Below, one piece after another: positions 5,843 through 13,200 of a DNA stretch of 13,200 nucleotides. The translations under genes were made by a program, and so were the position numbers. Position 1 is the first letter of the stretch; the number at the start of each line of letters is the position of its first letter. Under the pieces are notes generated by a model. That model was given only the letters and a program-made list of their open reading frames with translations, was not told the DNA's origin and did not search any database. Origin of the DNA: Bdellovibrionales bacterium (GTDB lineage Bacteria > Bdellovibrionota > Bdellovibrionia > Bdellovibrionales > UBA1609); the NCBI GenBank assembly GCA_020435185.1, contig JAGRAA010000231.1, positions 1 through 13,200 of the forward strand. The letters run 5' to 3'.

Positions 5843-6733
5843 ATGCACCTTAAACTTAATTTAAAGACAATACTCTTAGTTTTATCAGCCCAAATTGCGC
5901 TGATGTCGAATTCTTATGCATTTGAGCTTTCAGAAGATCTTAACTTACCTTTAAAAACGCTAAACCGGATAGATAGCGTACTAAATAAATCACTTTCTGA
6001 ACCAATAAATTGCTGGGGTGTGGCCTTATGGTCTCAGGGATATATTGGAGAAATAAGACCTTCTTTTAAAACAGAAGTGATGCATATTTTTGAACAGAAC
6101 AGATGCAAAAAGCTTTCAGCCGATGAACCTCCTCGAACTGGAGATTTTGGATCATTTTTCAACTCAGAATCAGGAATATATCACACATTTGTACATATAA
6201 AAGATTCTTGGATCTTTGAAAAAGGCTCTCCTCAAACTACTGATGTCCCATTGATAGTTAATGTAGACAAAAAATTTGAAGGTTATCCAATTTCATTTGA
6301 TTTAAAAACAGGCTGTAAATTTGGCTCTGATACAGAATGCAAATGGGGCATTGTTAATTATCGATGTGATCTACACAACCAAATTGTCCAAACTACTACC
6401 GAACAGGGTGAATCCCTCCAAAAACTATTCTCAAAAATTATTCATTGCTCAAAACCTGAAAACAGATGTGAAAGCGAATTTCCAGTGGCATTTAAAGATT
6501 ATATTATGATTTTGAATAGAGCTCTTGTTAGTCCAGAAAACCTTACCTCTAATGAGTTTCAAGCTATTGGAAAAATCTTAGTTTTTTTAAATAAAAACAG
6601 GGACTCCCTTGGTCATCTCCCTCCAGAAATGCTCGAGGCATTTTTGCAACTTACAGATGCCATTACAATGATAGAAAATGATACTTTTAAAACACTGGCA
6701 GATTTTCCTGATTTTAGCCAACACGCAAGATAA
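5843..6733 (+). CDS. Secreted protein with possible NlpC/P60-like Cys/His hydrolase core
   Basis: A 296-residue protein with a Sec signal peptide: Lys at 4 and 8, hydrophobic core about 9-21, likely cleaved after Ala26 (S-Y-A then F-E-L). The mature part has N56-C57-W-G-V-A-L, then P-R-T-G-D-F-G near 97-103, then Y-H114-T-F-V-H118 followed by a strand with W-I-F-E-K. A Cys at the start of a helix, a G-D segment and a His in the next strand follow the order of NlpC/P60 and papain-like cysteine hydrolases, and I recall similar N-C-W proteins in Bdellovibrio-type genomes. I infer a peptidase or amidase fold, not proven. Further Cys at 88, 158, 166, 175, 202 and 209 could form disulfides in the periplasm or outside. 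The C-terminal ~80 residues are helical. No convincing ribosome site precedes ATG; it is transcribed away from padR and may share its control. Confidence 0.7.
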   Translation: MHLKLNLKTILLVLSAQIALMSNSYAFELSEDLNLPLKTLNRIDSVLNKSLSEPINCWGVALWSQGYIGEIRPSFKTEVMHIFEQNRCKKLSADEPPRTGDFGSFFNSESGIYHTFVHIKDSWIFEKGSPQTTDVPLIVNVDKKFEGYPISFDLKTGCKFGSDTECKWGIVNYRCDLHNQIVQTTTEQGESLQKLFSKIIHCSKPENRCESEFPVAFKDYIMILNRALVSPENLTSNEFQAIGKILVFLNKNRDSLGHLPPEMLEAFLQLTDAITMIENDTFKTLADFPDFSQHAR

Positions 6734-6862
6734 ATCGCACACTACTTCTCGATTTCCATCAGTTGATAAAACTCAGAATTTTCGCAACAACCTACTGTCT
6801 TCTTCGAATACCCAACTTTTTCATATATTTCTTGGAGACCATAATATACAAAATACAGAGCA

Positions 6863-7747
6863 CTACATATTGTTACACTCATCCCCAACTTCTATTTCTA
6901 ATGTGGTGTGTGTTATCGAAAATTTGCTCTTAAGAAACTGCCTAATTTGAGATTTGATGATTTCAATTTTTGGTAAATTCTCCGCTGCGATTTTAATATG
7001 TCCTTCCATAAAAATTTTCTTATCATCAAGCTGCCAAACATGGATATGATGGGCCTCGTTTACCAAACTTATATCCTCCACGGCCTTTTTAATATCATCA
7101 ATATTTATATGAGCAGGAGTACTTTGCATGAGCACTAAAATACACTGACGGATTAAAATAAAAGATTGATAAAGAACATAAAATGAAATCACCACCGTTG
7201 CCAAAAGATCAACAATATAAATTTGAAAGTTAATAATTAAAATTCCTGAAACTATGACTACGACTGAGGCTGCAGCATCAGAAACATTATGTACAAATGC
7301 GGCCTTAATATTTACGCTATCTTTAGATCCAGAATAAGTTAGAAGTGCCGTTAATATATCTATAACAAGTGCAATTGCAGCTACCCAAACAACCGTCCAC
7401 CCATCCACTATATTTTGATCAAAATATCTGTTTATTGATTCATAGAGCAAATACACTCCAACCATTACTAAAGTAATACTATTTATCAATGCACCAAGGA
7501 TTTCTGCCCTTTTATATCCATAAGTCATCCGCTGATTAGATGGTACTTTTGCAATTTTTGCGGCTATAGCTGCGATCCCTAAAGCTCCCGCATCACTAAA
7601 ATTATGAAGTGCATCCGCTAACAAAGAAAGACTTCCTGAAAGAAGGCCACCTATAACTTGAAATACAGTTAAAATTATATTTATAAATACAGCTAAATAT
7701 AGTTTTTTTGTAGAAACAAATTCATGGTGACTATGATCATGGCCCAT
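6863..7747 (-). CDS. Cation diffusion facilitator, zinc-type (CzcD/ZitB-like)
   Basis: A 294-residue metal exporter of the CDF family, which swaps Zn2+ or related divalent ions for protons across the inner membrane. A short His-rich N-terminus (M-G-H-D-H-S-H-H) is followed by six hydrophobic segments. The transport site residues are clear: D45 and H48-N-F-S-D52 in TM2 and H153-N-V-S-D157 in TM5; the His/Asp pairs of this HxxxD/HxxxD type are typical of Zn/Cd/Co transporters rather than Mn or Fe ones. The cytoplasmic C-terminal domain (about 205-294) has the ferredoxin-like fold with H-H-I-H-V-W-Q-L-D. The ORF opens further upstream, but ATG 7745-7747 has an ideal ribosome site and begins the usual M-G-H-x-H motif. 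It lies 82 bases downstream of the TPR regulator in the same direction and may be regulated by or co-transcribed with it. No terminator was recognised in the 129 bases after it, towards the convergent gene. Confidence 0.95.
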   Translation of the reverse strand: MGHDHSHHEFVSTKKLYLAVFINIILTVFQVIGGLLSGSLSLLADALHNFSDAGALGIAAIAAKIAKVPSNQRMTYGYKRAEILGALINSITLVMVGVYLLYESINRYFDQNIVDGWTVVWVAAIALVIDILTALLTYSGSKDSVNIKAAFVHNVSDAAASVVVIVSGILIINFQIYIVDLLATVVISFYVLYQSFILIRQCILVLMQSTPAHINIDDIKKAVEDISLVNEAHHIHVWQLDDKKIFMEGHIKIAAENLPKIEIIKSQIRQFLKSKFSITHTTLEIEVGDECNNM

Positions 7748-7753
7748 TTCCCA

Positions 7754-7759
7754 CTCCTT
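7754..7759 (-). promoter_or_regulatory. Ribosome binding site that sets the CDF transporter start
   Basis: AAGGAG on the minus strand, 6 bases before ATG 7745-7747. The upstream in-frame ATG at 7789 lacks such a site and would add 14 residues that do not fit the family, so the shorter protein is preferred. Confidence 0.8.
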
Positions 7760-7829
7760 AATAACACTCCACAATAGTGCCATAAACAACTCTGCCTAGT
7801 CTAATCAAAACAAAACATCTTTTGCCAAG

Positions 7830-9362
7830 TTAACTAGCCTGTTTATACCATTGGTATACAACTCTATTATTGTCGACCACTTTAAGCAGCCTTTTCTGAT
7901 GAATCGCCCAGCTCACAAACCTAGAACTAGATCTGTAAGAAATATTTAAAGTTCGCATAATACTTTTTCTATCAAAGCTTCCTGTTGGATATATGGCCTT
8001 TAGCTTTTCCATCTGTAACCATTGACGTCGCCCCTCTTCTGGTTCACTTTCTGTCTCATGAGTTCCTCTGTCTACAAGCAAAGAGATGTTTTCAACGGCG
8101 CTCAATCTATAACCACCGATGGTGTGTTCAATCTTTAACGGTATACCTTGCTTATCCAACTCCCTGCGCAGACGCTTAATCAACTGATACACTCTCAAAG
8201 GAGAAGAGCTGGGATGGTAATATTCTTCTGAAAATAGCATAGAAAAAATATGGGCGACCCGAAACGGCCGATAAAAATCAGTGGCTAATAATTTCAATAA
8301 ATGATGTAAAAGCCCTCCGAAAGCCAAAGCTGGTGTTCCATTCATATCCGCCATCCCAATATTGAGCTGAGAAGGATAATTTAGCATTGGTGACTTTAAA
8401 TGATAAACGAACTCATGAGGTATATCAGGAGCATCTTTATACCCAGACAACATCCTCTCTCTATATTTAGTAAAAGGAGTTCCAAAATAAACTTTCAAAA
8501 AAGAATATTCGTCATTGAAAGCTCTAGATAAAAAATAATGAGACTCTCTGAGAGTTTCCCAATGATTCAACCTTCTGGCCTTCTCGGCAGTAGAATATAA
8601 CTTATTTAAGCCTTCTGACTTCGTCTCTGGATTGAATAATAAGCCCACAGCCTCCCATTTGTCCAAGAACAAACTACTCACGCTACTACTTGAGATATTT
8701 AATTTTCTCGCTCGATCTATATAAAACATCGTGCGCTTAACATCTCCCTGTTGAATTGAAATTTGAGTCAAAAGTTCGAAAATGTTGCCAATAAGCAATT
8801 GATAGTCTTCTCGAAGACCTATATCTTGCAAAAGCTTGATCAATAAAGCTTCTGCCTCTACTAAATTGTTTTCTACAATTAGGGCTGAGGCTAAATTGAC
8901 CTGACCAACAGCCAATTGATAGTCTGTGAGATTCTTTATACCCAAATATTTTCTCAGTAAAGGAATAGCTCTTTTATATTGCCACTTGGTAAAATGACCA
9001 ATACCACCAATCAATAGCGCCTCTGGAACATCATTATAATTAACGTTCTTAACCAGCTCAATACCTTCATCCGCAGCACCCACTCTTATAAGAGCCGTGG
9101 CATACTCTTTGACTTCTAAAGATGTGGGCTGAACCAAACTTCTCCCCTGAGCTCTCACATATCTATTTAACAAGGTTAAAGTTTTTTCTGGCATTCCTAC
9201 ACGTAAGCATATATTTGCTAATGAGGCTCTAATTTCTCTCGGTGATCTTGTTAAATCTGTGGACTTAAGAATTTGAGAAACCTCACTACCGCGACCTTGT
9301 CTAATTAATAAATCCATTTTTGATACAAATACTTTAAAATCCATATAGGCCAATCTTATCAT
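7830..9362 (-). CDS. TPR-containing transcriptional regulator with OmpR-type winged helix and extra C-terminal HTH
   Basis: A 510-residue protein without a signal peptide. Residues about 10-280 are helical repeats of TPR type (for example A-L-I-R-V-G-A-A-D-E-G-I-E-L near 90-103 and the A-x-A-L-I-V-E-N-N-L-V-E-A-E-A-L-L block near 158-174). Residues about 345-420 resemble an OmpR/PhoB winged helix: R-V-Y-Q-L-I-K-R-L-R-R-E-L as recognition helix and G-G-Y-R-L as the wing. Residues 448-510 look like a second small helical DNA-binding or oligomerisation segment (S-I-M-R-T-L-N-I-S-Y-R-S-S-S-R-F-V). There is no receiver domain, so input is probably through the TPR surface. I recall similar TPR/winged-helix proteins in Bdellovibrio. 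Two starts are possible (ATG 9360-9362 or ATG 9342-9344, M-D-F-K-V-F); neither has a clear ribosome site, and the second matches remembered homologues. A 21-bp direct repeat overlaps both starts. Confidence 0.78.
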   Translation of the reverse strand: MIRLAYMDFKVFVSKMDLLIRQGRGSEVSQILKSTDLTRSPREIRASLANICLRVGMPEKTLTLLNRYVRAQGRSLVQPTSLEVKEYATALIRVGAADEGIELVKNVNYNDVPEALLIGGIGHFTKWQYKRAIPLLRKYLGIKNLTDYQLAVGQVNLASALIVENNLVEAEALLIKLLQDIGLREDYQLLIGNIFELLTQISIQQGDVKRTMFYIDRARKLNISSSSVSSLFLDKWEAVGLLFNPETKSEGLNKLYSTAEKARRLNHWETLRESHYFLSRAFNDEYSFLKVYFGTPFTKYRERMLSGYKDAPDIPHEFVYHLKSPMLNYPSQLNIGMADMNGTPALAFGGLLHHLLKLLATDFYRPFRVAHIFSMLFSEEYYHPSSSPLRVYQLIKRLRRELDKQGIPLKIEHTIGGYRLSAVENISLLVDRGTHETESEPEEGRRQWLQMEKLKAIYPTGSFDRKSIMRTLNISYRSSSRFVSWAIHQKRLLKVVDNNRVVYQWYKQAS

Positions 9363-9363
9363 T
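9343..9363. repeat. Direct repeat copy 1 (candidate operator at the regulator start)
   Basis: A 21-base element containing AGGCCAAT and ending TTATCATT. It is 18/21 identical to the copy at 9449-9469. It covers the stretch between the two possible ATG codons of the TPR regulator gene, so binding here would block that gene. Confidence 0.5.
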
Positions 9364-9448
9364 ATATTTGTAATCTATTCGGAGAAAGCTCTTTTAATAT
9401 CAAATGAATTCATATTTAAATCAATATTGTCTCATTATAAATCAAAAT

Positions 9449-9469
9449 ATATGGGCCAATTATATCATT
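9449..9469. repeat. Direct repeat copy 2 (in the regulator/nitroreductase divergent region)
   Basis: Contains GGGCCAAT and ends in ATATCATT; 18 of 21 bases match copy 1, starting 106 bases away and in the same orientation. A degenerate third core (AGGCC 9475-9479 then TATCA 9487-9491) lies just downstream. The position between two divergent genes suggests control of both. The 9363-9525 stretch holds no gene. Confidence 0.5.
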
Positions 9470-9525
9470 TTTAAAGGCCTCCCTATTATCAGAAAATAAA
9501 AGAGAACTCTTATTTAGGGGAAAAA

Positions 9526-10659
9526 ATGGCTATTCAAAACCAAATTCTTAATCAAACTGTTAGAAAGAAGAATGGATCCAATAAATCTTCTAATATCAAT
9601 CTACAGCAGCTTATGAAAATTATTGAATTAGCAAAATGGGCTCCTACTCCTGACAACTGCCAACCTTTTACTTTTCAATGGAACGGGACCTCACTTAATA
9701 TTATCAGCCACCTAGAGTTTGCAGAACATGCTTACAACACAAATAATATTCCTACTATTATTAGCCTCGGCTCTCTCTTAGAATACATTTATCAAGCAAG
9801 TCTTTCTGAAGGATATTATGCAAACATTGAAATCCCCAGCACCCTAAATTTTGGTAAATCCTGTGCTAAAATTAAATTCACTAACACCTTCAAAAAGAAT
9901 CACTCGCTTGTAAAAAAGCTGAAAGAACGAAGCACCGACAGAAGAAGTTTTAAAGGTGGAGAAATTTCCAATGTGATAGAAGTGGCACAAAAGTCAAATC
10001 AATATAAAGAGGTAAAAGTAAATGGCTATTCTTTAAAGGATTCCTCCGTTATCAAAAGCCTTACCCTTATGGAGACAACATGTTTTAGATGGCATAAAGC
10101 TTCAAAAGATTTATTAAAATGGTTGAGACTAACAAAAAAGGAAGTCAAATCCACAGATTCAGGACTACCTTATAAAAACCTAGGACTACCCTTCAAAGAA
10201 ATTTTAGCCATTAGATTTTTAAGAAGATTCTTTTTTCTTTCTAAACTATTTGCCCCTTTGGCCATATTTAACTACGGACAACAAATGAAATCCTGCCTTA
10301 GAAGCAGTGCCGGAATCCTCAATCTCTCTGTAGAGTCAACAGACTTTAAATCTTTGGTAAAATTAGGGCGAACAGCTACTTCGATTTGGCTTGATCTCAA
10401 TGAGCAGGGATATGGTGTTCAACCTCTATCTCAAAGTTCATTGCTGCCTTCTTCTTTAAAAAGTAATATTGCTACCATCGACGCTCCTAAAAACGTGCTT
10501 ACAGCTCTTCAAAAAGGTTGGTCTGAGTTACAAAAAAAGAGTCCCTCTCAAGAAAGTAAACTCGTGTGGTCTTTTAGAGTGGGACTATCAGACTCACTCC
10601 CCGAATCCATGAGAACAAAAAGAAGATCATTAGTCGATTTACTAAAAGTTATTGAATAA
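9526..10659 (+). CDS. Nitroreductase-family flavoprotein
   Basis: A 377-residue protein of the nitroreductase fold, which uses FMN and NAD(P)H to reduce nitro compounds, quinones or other acceptors. Visible signatures are A37-W-A-P40-T-P-D-N44-C-Q46-P47 (typically A-P-S-x-x-N-x-Q-P in the FMN-binding loop), a basic stretch R135-S-T-D-R139-R140-S-F, and near residues 285-310 the C-terminal G-R-T-A-T-S-I-W-L-D-L and G-Y-G-V-Q-P helix-loop. The length is about twice that of simple 200-residue nitroreductases, with an insertion at about 170-270 that includes basic and hydrophobic segments; this agrees with the long Acg-like/ThiF-associated group. The substrate cannot be named. AGGGG at 9516-9520 is 5 bases before ATG. 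It diverges from the TPR regulator with a shared 163-base region. The basic hydrophobic stretch near 229-247 (R-F-L-R-R-F-F-F-L) may reflect membrane association. Confidence 0.8.
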   Translation: MAIQNQILNQTVRKKNGSNKSSNINLQQLMKIIELAKWAPTPDNCQPFTFQWNGTSLNIISHLEFAEHAYNTNNIPTIISLGSLLEYIYQASLSEGYYANIEIPSTLNFGKSCAKIKFTNTFKKNHSLVKKLKERSTDRRSFKGGEISNVIEVAQKSNQYKEVKVNGYSLKDSSVIKSLTLMETTCFRWHKASKDLLKWLRLTKKEVKSTDSGLPYKNLGLPFKEILAIRFLRRFFFLSKLFAPLAIFNYGQQMKSCLRSSAGILNLSVESTDFKSLVKLGRTATSIWLDLNEQGYGVQPLSQSSLLPSSLKSNIATIDAPKNVLTALQKGWSELQKKSPSQESKLVWSFRVGLSDSLPESMRTKRRSLVDLLKVIE

Positions 10660-10685
10660 CGTCTATCGTATCAATTTGATATAAA

Positions 10686-12149
10686 TTAAACTTGAATGTC
10701 TGCGGACGATAAAATAAATGAAAACTTTGACCCCACATTCACTTCACTGTAGACTTCAATTTCAGAACTGTGCGAAGCCAGTATTCTATTACATGTAGAC
10801 AGCCCAATACCATGGCCTTCTACTCCAGAATTTTGATGGGCTCGACCAAAGGGAGTCAGAATTTTTCTAGCATTCCTCATATCAAACCCAATTCCATTGT
10901 CCTCGATACTCACTTTCCAATGCCCTTTTTCTGATTTTTCAGAATATATTTTTATCTTTAAAGGTTCCTCTGGCTTTCTATATTTTAAAGCGTTCGAAAT
11001 AAGATTATCAAAAACCACCGTCAATAACTGCCCATTTCCGTAGACTATCGGTAAGTCTAAAACCTTGACCTCTCCTGAAGCCTCTTCAATACTTGACTTC
11101 AATCCACCGACTGCTTCATCAACAATTTTTTGCAAATCTACCTTCTCCAACTCCACCGCCTGACTTGCAAACCTTGAATAATCCAGTAGCGCTTTTACCA
11201 ATCCTGACATTTTAAGAGCCGAGCTTTTTATGATACCTATATAGCCATTCACTTCGCTTTCCTCATCCAGTTCCAAATCCAAAGAAAGCATATCTGCAAA
11301 ATTCGAAACTCGCTTAATAGGCTCTTGCAAATCATGAGCAGCTATAAAAGAGAAGTGCTCTAGGTCTTCATTTGATTTTTTCAATTTCATAATATTTTTA
11401 TTTAGATTTAAATTGGTCTTATACAACTTCTTAGCAATATTTTGGATTTCTGGCTCTTTAATTTCTTCTATATCTTTCTTAATTTTATCGACCCCACTCA
11501 AATCCATACATTCTGAAACTTCTAATAACGCATTAAAAGATTTAACGATGGATCTTGACAGATGTTTGCCTAAAAGAAGGGAAATAAACGAAGACACTAA
11601 AAAGATCCCTATTATCCATTTTAGAACATTGCTCTGCAAATCATGTATCAACATAATTCTATGTTGATAGATATCTTGAAATTCTTTTAAGGCCATCGCC
11701 GCTTTTGCATCATCGACGACTACAGCCTTATCTATTTCACGAGGAGATATCTTTTGTGCTACCATAGATTTCACAATAGGAATTTTTTCTAAATATTCCT
11801 GCAAAGTACTTCTAATATCTTGAATAGACTGACGTTCAGACTCATTTCTTAAATACTTTTCTTCATACAAATTTAATATTTGAATGGCGCTGTTAAAGGA
11901 TTTTTCCGCCGATTGACCATACTTCTCGTCTCCTCGTAAAACATAGTTCTTAAAAGCGTGAATCCCCTTACTATAACCAAGTTCGTTGTGAAGGCTATAA
12001 ACAATATTTTGTCTTTCTTGGTCCTGAAAACCATAGTCACTAAACGTCATGAGCTCATTGCTCACATTCAATACGACAACAGCAAACCCGATTATCCAAA
12101 GAACCACAGGAAGAAGAGAATTTAAATAAATTTTAGATGTAATTTTCAT
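10686..12149 (-). CDS. Membrane sensor histidine kinase (HisKA/HATPase) with 4-helix-type sensor
   Basis: A 487-residue kinase. A first membrane helix lies at about 8-28, an extracytoplasmic helical region at 30-172 and a second membrane helix at about 174-194. The sensor part contains Y59-S-K-G-I63-H64-A-F-K-N-Y-V-L-R72-G-D-E, a motif I recall from a sensory domain shared by kinases, cyclases and chemoreceptors. A HAMP-like or coiled linker (about 195-262) leads to the dimerisation domain, with phospho-acceptor H272 in A-A-H-D-L-Q-E-P-I-K. The ATPase boxes are intact: N386 in D-N-L-I-S-N-A-L-K-Y, D417-N-G-I-G, P433-F-G and G445-H-G-I-G-L. It lies opposite a single-domain response regulator with a 72-base gap, so the pair should work together. 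HisKA of the phytochrome/Rcp1-kinase kind fits; the ligand is unknown. The start is the only ATG giving TM1; only a weak AAGA lies before it. Confidence 0.92.
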   Translation of the reverse strand: MKITSKIYLNSLLPVVLWIIGFAVVVLNVSNELMTFSDYGFQDQERQNIVYSLHNELGYSKGIHAFKNYVLRGDEKYGQSAEKSFNSAIQILNLYEEKYLRNESERQSIQDIRSTLQEYLEKIPIVKSMVAQKISPREIDKAVVVDDAKAAMALKEFQDIYQHRIMLIHDLQSNVLKWIIGIFLVSSFISLLLGKHLSRSIVKSFNALLEVSECMDLSGVDKIKKDIEEIKEPEIQNIAKKLYKTNLNLNKNIMKLKKSNEDLEHFSFIAAHDLQEPIKRVSNFADMLSLDLELDEESEVNGYIGIIKSSALKMSGLVKALLDYSRFASQAVELEKVDLQKIVDEAVGGLKSSIEEASGEVKVLDLPIVYGNGQLLTVVFDNLISNALKYRKPEEPLKIKIYSEKSEKGHWKVSIEDNGIGFDMRNARKILTPFGRAHQNSGVEGHGIGLSTCNRILASHSSEIEVYSEVNVGSKFSFILSSADIQV

Positions 12150-12186
12150 AAAACGTTCTTAATATAAAAAAATAACTTTAGTCTCT

Positions 12187-12201
12187 AAACATTATATGTT
12201 T
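12187..12201. promoter_or_regulatory. Inverted repeat between kinase and response regulator genes
   Basis: AAACAT and ATGTTT are perfect 6-bp arms around TAT, centred 28 bases before the response regulator ATG and about 45 from the kinase ATG. Such a site could bind a dimeric regulator controlling both divergent genes. It overlaps a TTATAT-like -10 candidate. The response regulator has no DNA-binding domain, so the binder would be another protein. Confidence 0.35.
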
Positions 12202-12221
12202 TTCTTAACAGGAGGCAAATT

Positions 12222-12674
12222 ATGGAAGTTCATTTAATTAAAAATTATGACGAAGATCTTTCTTTGTTAACCATCCCTTCACAAAATACGGATGGTCCTA
12301 TACTGATTATCGATAATGATCTCGATTTTCATCATATAATTCAAAAGTGTTATCGAAATGCTCAAAAGGATAACGAGCTGGTTCTTTTACCTTCGGGAGA
12401 GAAGGCTTTAGAATATATGATGGAAGTTTTAAGCAAATCTCACCCTATGCCACACCTCATTTTTTTAGATATCAATATGCCAGAAATGGACGGCTTTGAA
12501 TTTTTAAAGAAATTAAAAACCTATAGCGAGTTTAAAGATATTCCTACCATCGTGATGCTTTCTAATTCCGAATCTCCTAATGATTTAAAAAGAGCAGAAC
12601 AACTGGGAGCAGAAGGCTACCTCGTCAAAAGCCTTGATATTAAAAATTATGTTAAACTCTTTAACAGTATTTGA
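12222..12674 (+). CDS. Single-domain response regulator (Rcp1-like receiver)
   Basis: A 150-residue protein made of one receiver domain (about 25-150) after a polar 24-residue extension. The phospho-acceptor is D83 in L-I-F-L-D-I-N-M-P-E-M-D-G; S114 (V-M-L-S) and K136 (Y-L-V-K) complete the active site. The first acidic pocket reads L-I-I-D31-N32-D33: the second position, normally acidic, is Asn, which may change metal binding or phosphorylation rate. Rcp1-type features include L-G-A-x-x-Y-L-V-K near 128-136, as in partners of phytochrome-like kinases. With no output domain it probably acts by protein interaction or as a phosphate relay or sink for the diverging kinase. AGGAGG at 12210-12215 lies 6 bases before ATG. 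It ends 24 bases before the convergent reductase gene, with no recognisable terminator between. Confidence 0.93.
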   Translation: MEVHLIKNYDEDLSLLTIPSQNTDGPILIIDNDLDFHHIIQKCYRNAQKDNELVLLPSGEKALEYMMEVLSKSHPMPHLIFLDINMPEMDGFEFLKKLKTYSEFKDIPTIVMLSNSESPNDLKRAEQLGAEGYLVKSLDIKNYVKLFNSI

Positions 12675-12698
12675 ATTCCCTAGAAGCGCATATCACTT

Positions 12699-13200
12699 TT
12701 AGGTTAATTCGACTTTTACATCTTCTTCAGGGTAGCATACGCAGGCCAACGCCAACCCTTGCTTTTGTTCCGTTTTTGTAAGACCGGAGTTTGAAAAAGA
12801 TTTATATTTGCCCGTAATTCTACATTTGCAACTTCCACAAACTCCCGCTCTACAAGCATAGGGTATAAATTGATTCTGTGACTCTAAAAAGGCCAACAAA
12901 TTCTCTCTCCCTTTGTAAGAAAAACTTTCCCCTTGCCAGGTTACTGTTACGCTTCTCTCCGGAATCTGAGACTCATCTATGGTTGCTGGTGAAACAAATT
13001 GCTCCATAAAGATATTGTCTTCAGGAATGTTTAATTGTTCGAACTGGTCCATCATTTTTTCAGTCATCACAGCTGGACCACAAATATAAAAATTCTGATC
13101 CTCAGAGATCTGAATTTTCGATTGAATGTATTCCATTGTTAAATAGCCTTTGTCCCCCTCACCATCTGTTGTTTGAGATAAAATGGGATAGTACGAAAAC
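12699..13200 (-). CDS. Flavin/NAD(P)H reductase C-terminus with 2Fe-2S ferredoxin domain (5' end missing)
   Basis: The frame is open to the window edge on the minus strand, so 166 residues of a larger protein are visible; the ATG at 13134-13136 is internal. The N-terminal visible part is the end of an FNR-type nucleotide-binding domain (G-Y-L-T, then Y-I-C-G-P-A-V-M-T as the C-G-P loop before the ferredoxin). A linker leads to a plant-type 2Fe-2S domain (about 60-145 counting from the internal Met): C95-R-A-G-V-C100-G-S-C103 and C132, the normal C-x4-C-x2-C-x(n)-C ligand set, with extra Cys at 105 and 134. Enzymes with this order carry electrons from NAD(P)H through flavin and 2Fe-2S to an oxygenase, desaturase or haem protein (PaaE and oxygenase-reductase kinds). 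The acceptor is unknown and the flavin domain is outside the window. Confidence 0.9.
   Translation of the reverse strand, partial: FSYYPILSQTTDGEGDKGYLTMEYIQSKIQISEDQNFYICGPAVMTEKMMDQFEQLNIPEDNIFMEQFVSPATIDESQIPERSVTVTWQGESFSYKGRENLLAFLESQNQFIPYACRAGVCGSCKCRITGKYKSFSNSGLTKTEQKQGLALACVCYPEEDVKVELT

Noticed and set aside
10669..10681. TATCAATTTGATA inverted repeat between convergent genes, considered as a bidirectional terminator
   Set aside because: The centre is one base, so no hairpin loop can form, and there are no G/C pairs to stabilise a stem.
13134..13136. ATG as start of a short ferredoxin-only gene
   Set aside because: Codons upstream remain open to the window edge and read like the nucleotide-binding domain of a larger reductase (G-Y-L-T before the C-G-P loop).

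Overview
The window is AT-rich, Gram-negative-type DNA with 13 supported protein genes, two of which run off the ends. Several sequence traits suggest Bdellovibrionota (Bdellovibrio-like): a lipoprotein lipobox, a secreted protein with an N-C-W motif, a long TPR protein with a C-terminal winged helix, and many stand-alone sensory genes. That placement is an inference from family resemblance, not proof.

Region 1 (1-2674, + strand) looks like the end of an integrative or conjugative element. It holds the C-terminus of a possible replication-relaxation/mobilisation-like protein, a glycine-zipper lipoprotein, a small basic protein possibly of ribbon-helix-helix type, an excisionase-like HTH protein, and a complete tyrosine integrase. 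The last four genes are tightly packed (TAATG overlap, 1-bp gap). Region 2 (2675-3971) holds a stand-alone RelA/SpoT-type alarmone synthetase that converges on the integrase. Its start is overlapped by a near-perfect tandem repeat and lies beside a stretch of about 11% GC. It may be accessory cargo or the first gene outside the element.

Region 3 (3972-5724, - strand) is a PadR regulator overlapping a gene for an HAAS-domain membrane protein with a large extracytoplasmic part of unknown function. Region 4 (5843-6733, +) encodes a secreted protein with a Cys/His arrangement that may be an NlpC/P60-like hydrolase. Region 5 (6863-9362, -) encodes a TPR/winged-helix regulator followed by a zinc-type cation diffusion facilitator. 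A diverging nitroreductase-like gene follows (9526-10659, +). A 21-bp direct repeat (18/21 identical) sits at the regulator start and in the shared promoter region, and is a good operator candidate.

Region 6 (10686-12674) is a divergent two-component pair. The histidine kinase has a 4-helix-type extracytoplasmic sensor carrying an I-H-x-F-K-N-Y-V-L-R motif, and the response regulator is a single receiver domain of Rcp1 type. A 15-bp inverted repeat lies between them. Region 7 (12699-13200, -) is the C-terminal part of a flavin/NAD(P)H reductase carrying a plant-type 2Fe-2S ferredoxin domain; its N-terminus lies beyond the window. No rRNA, tRNA, CRISPR array or transposase was seen, and no gene-free stretch exceeds 300 bases.
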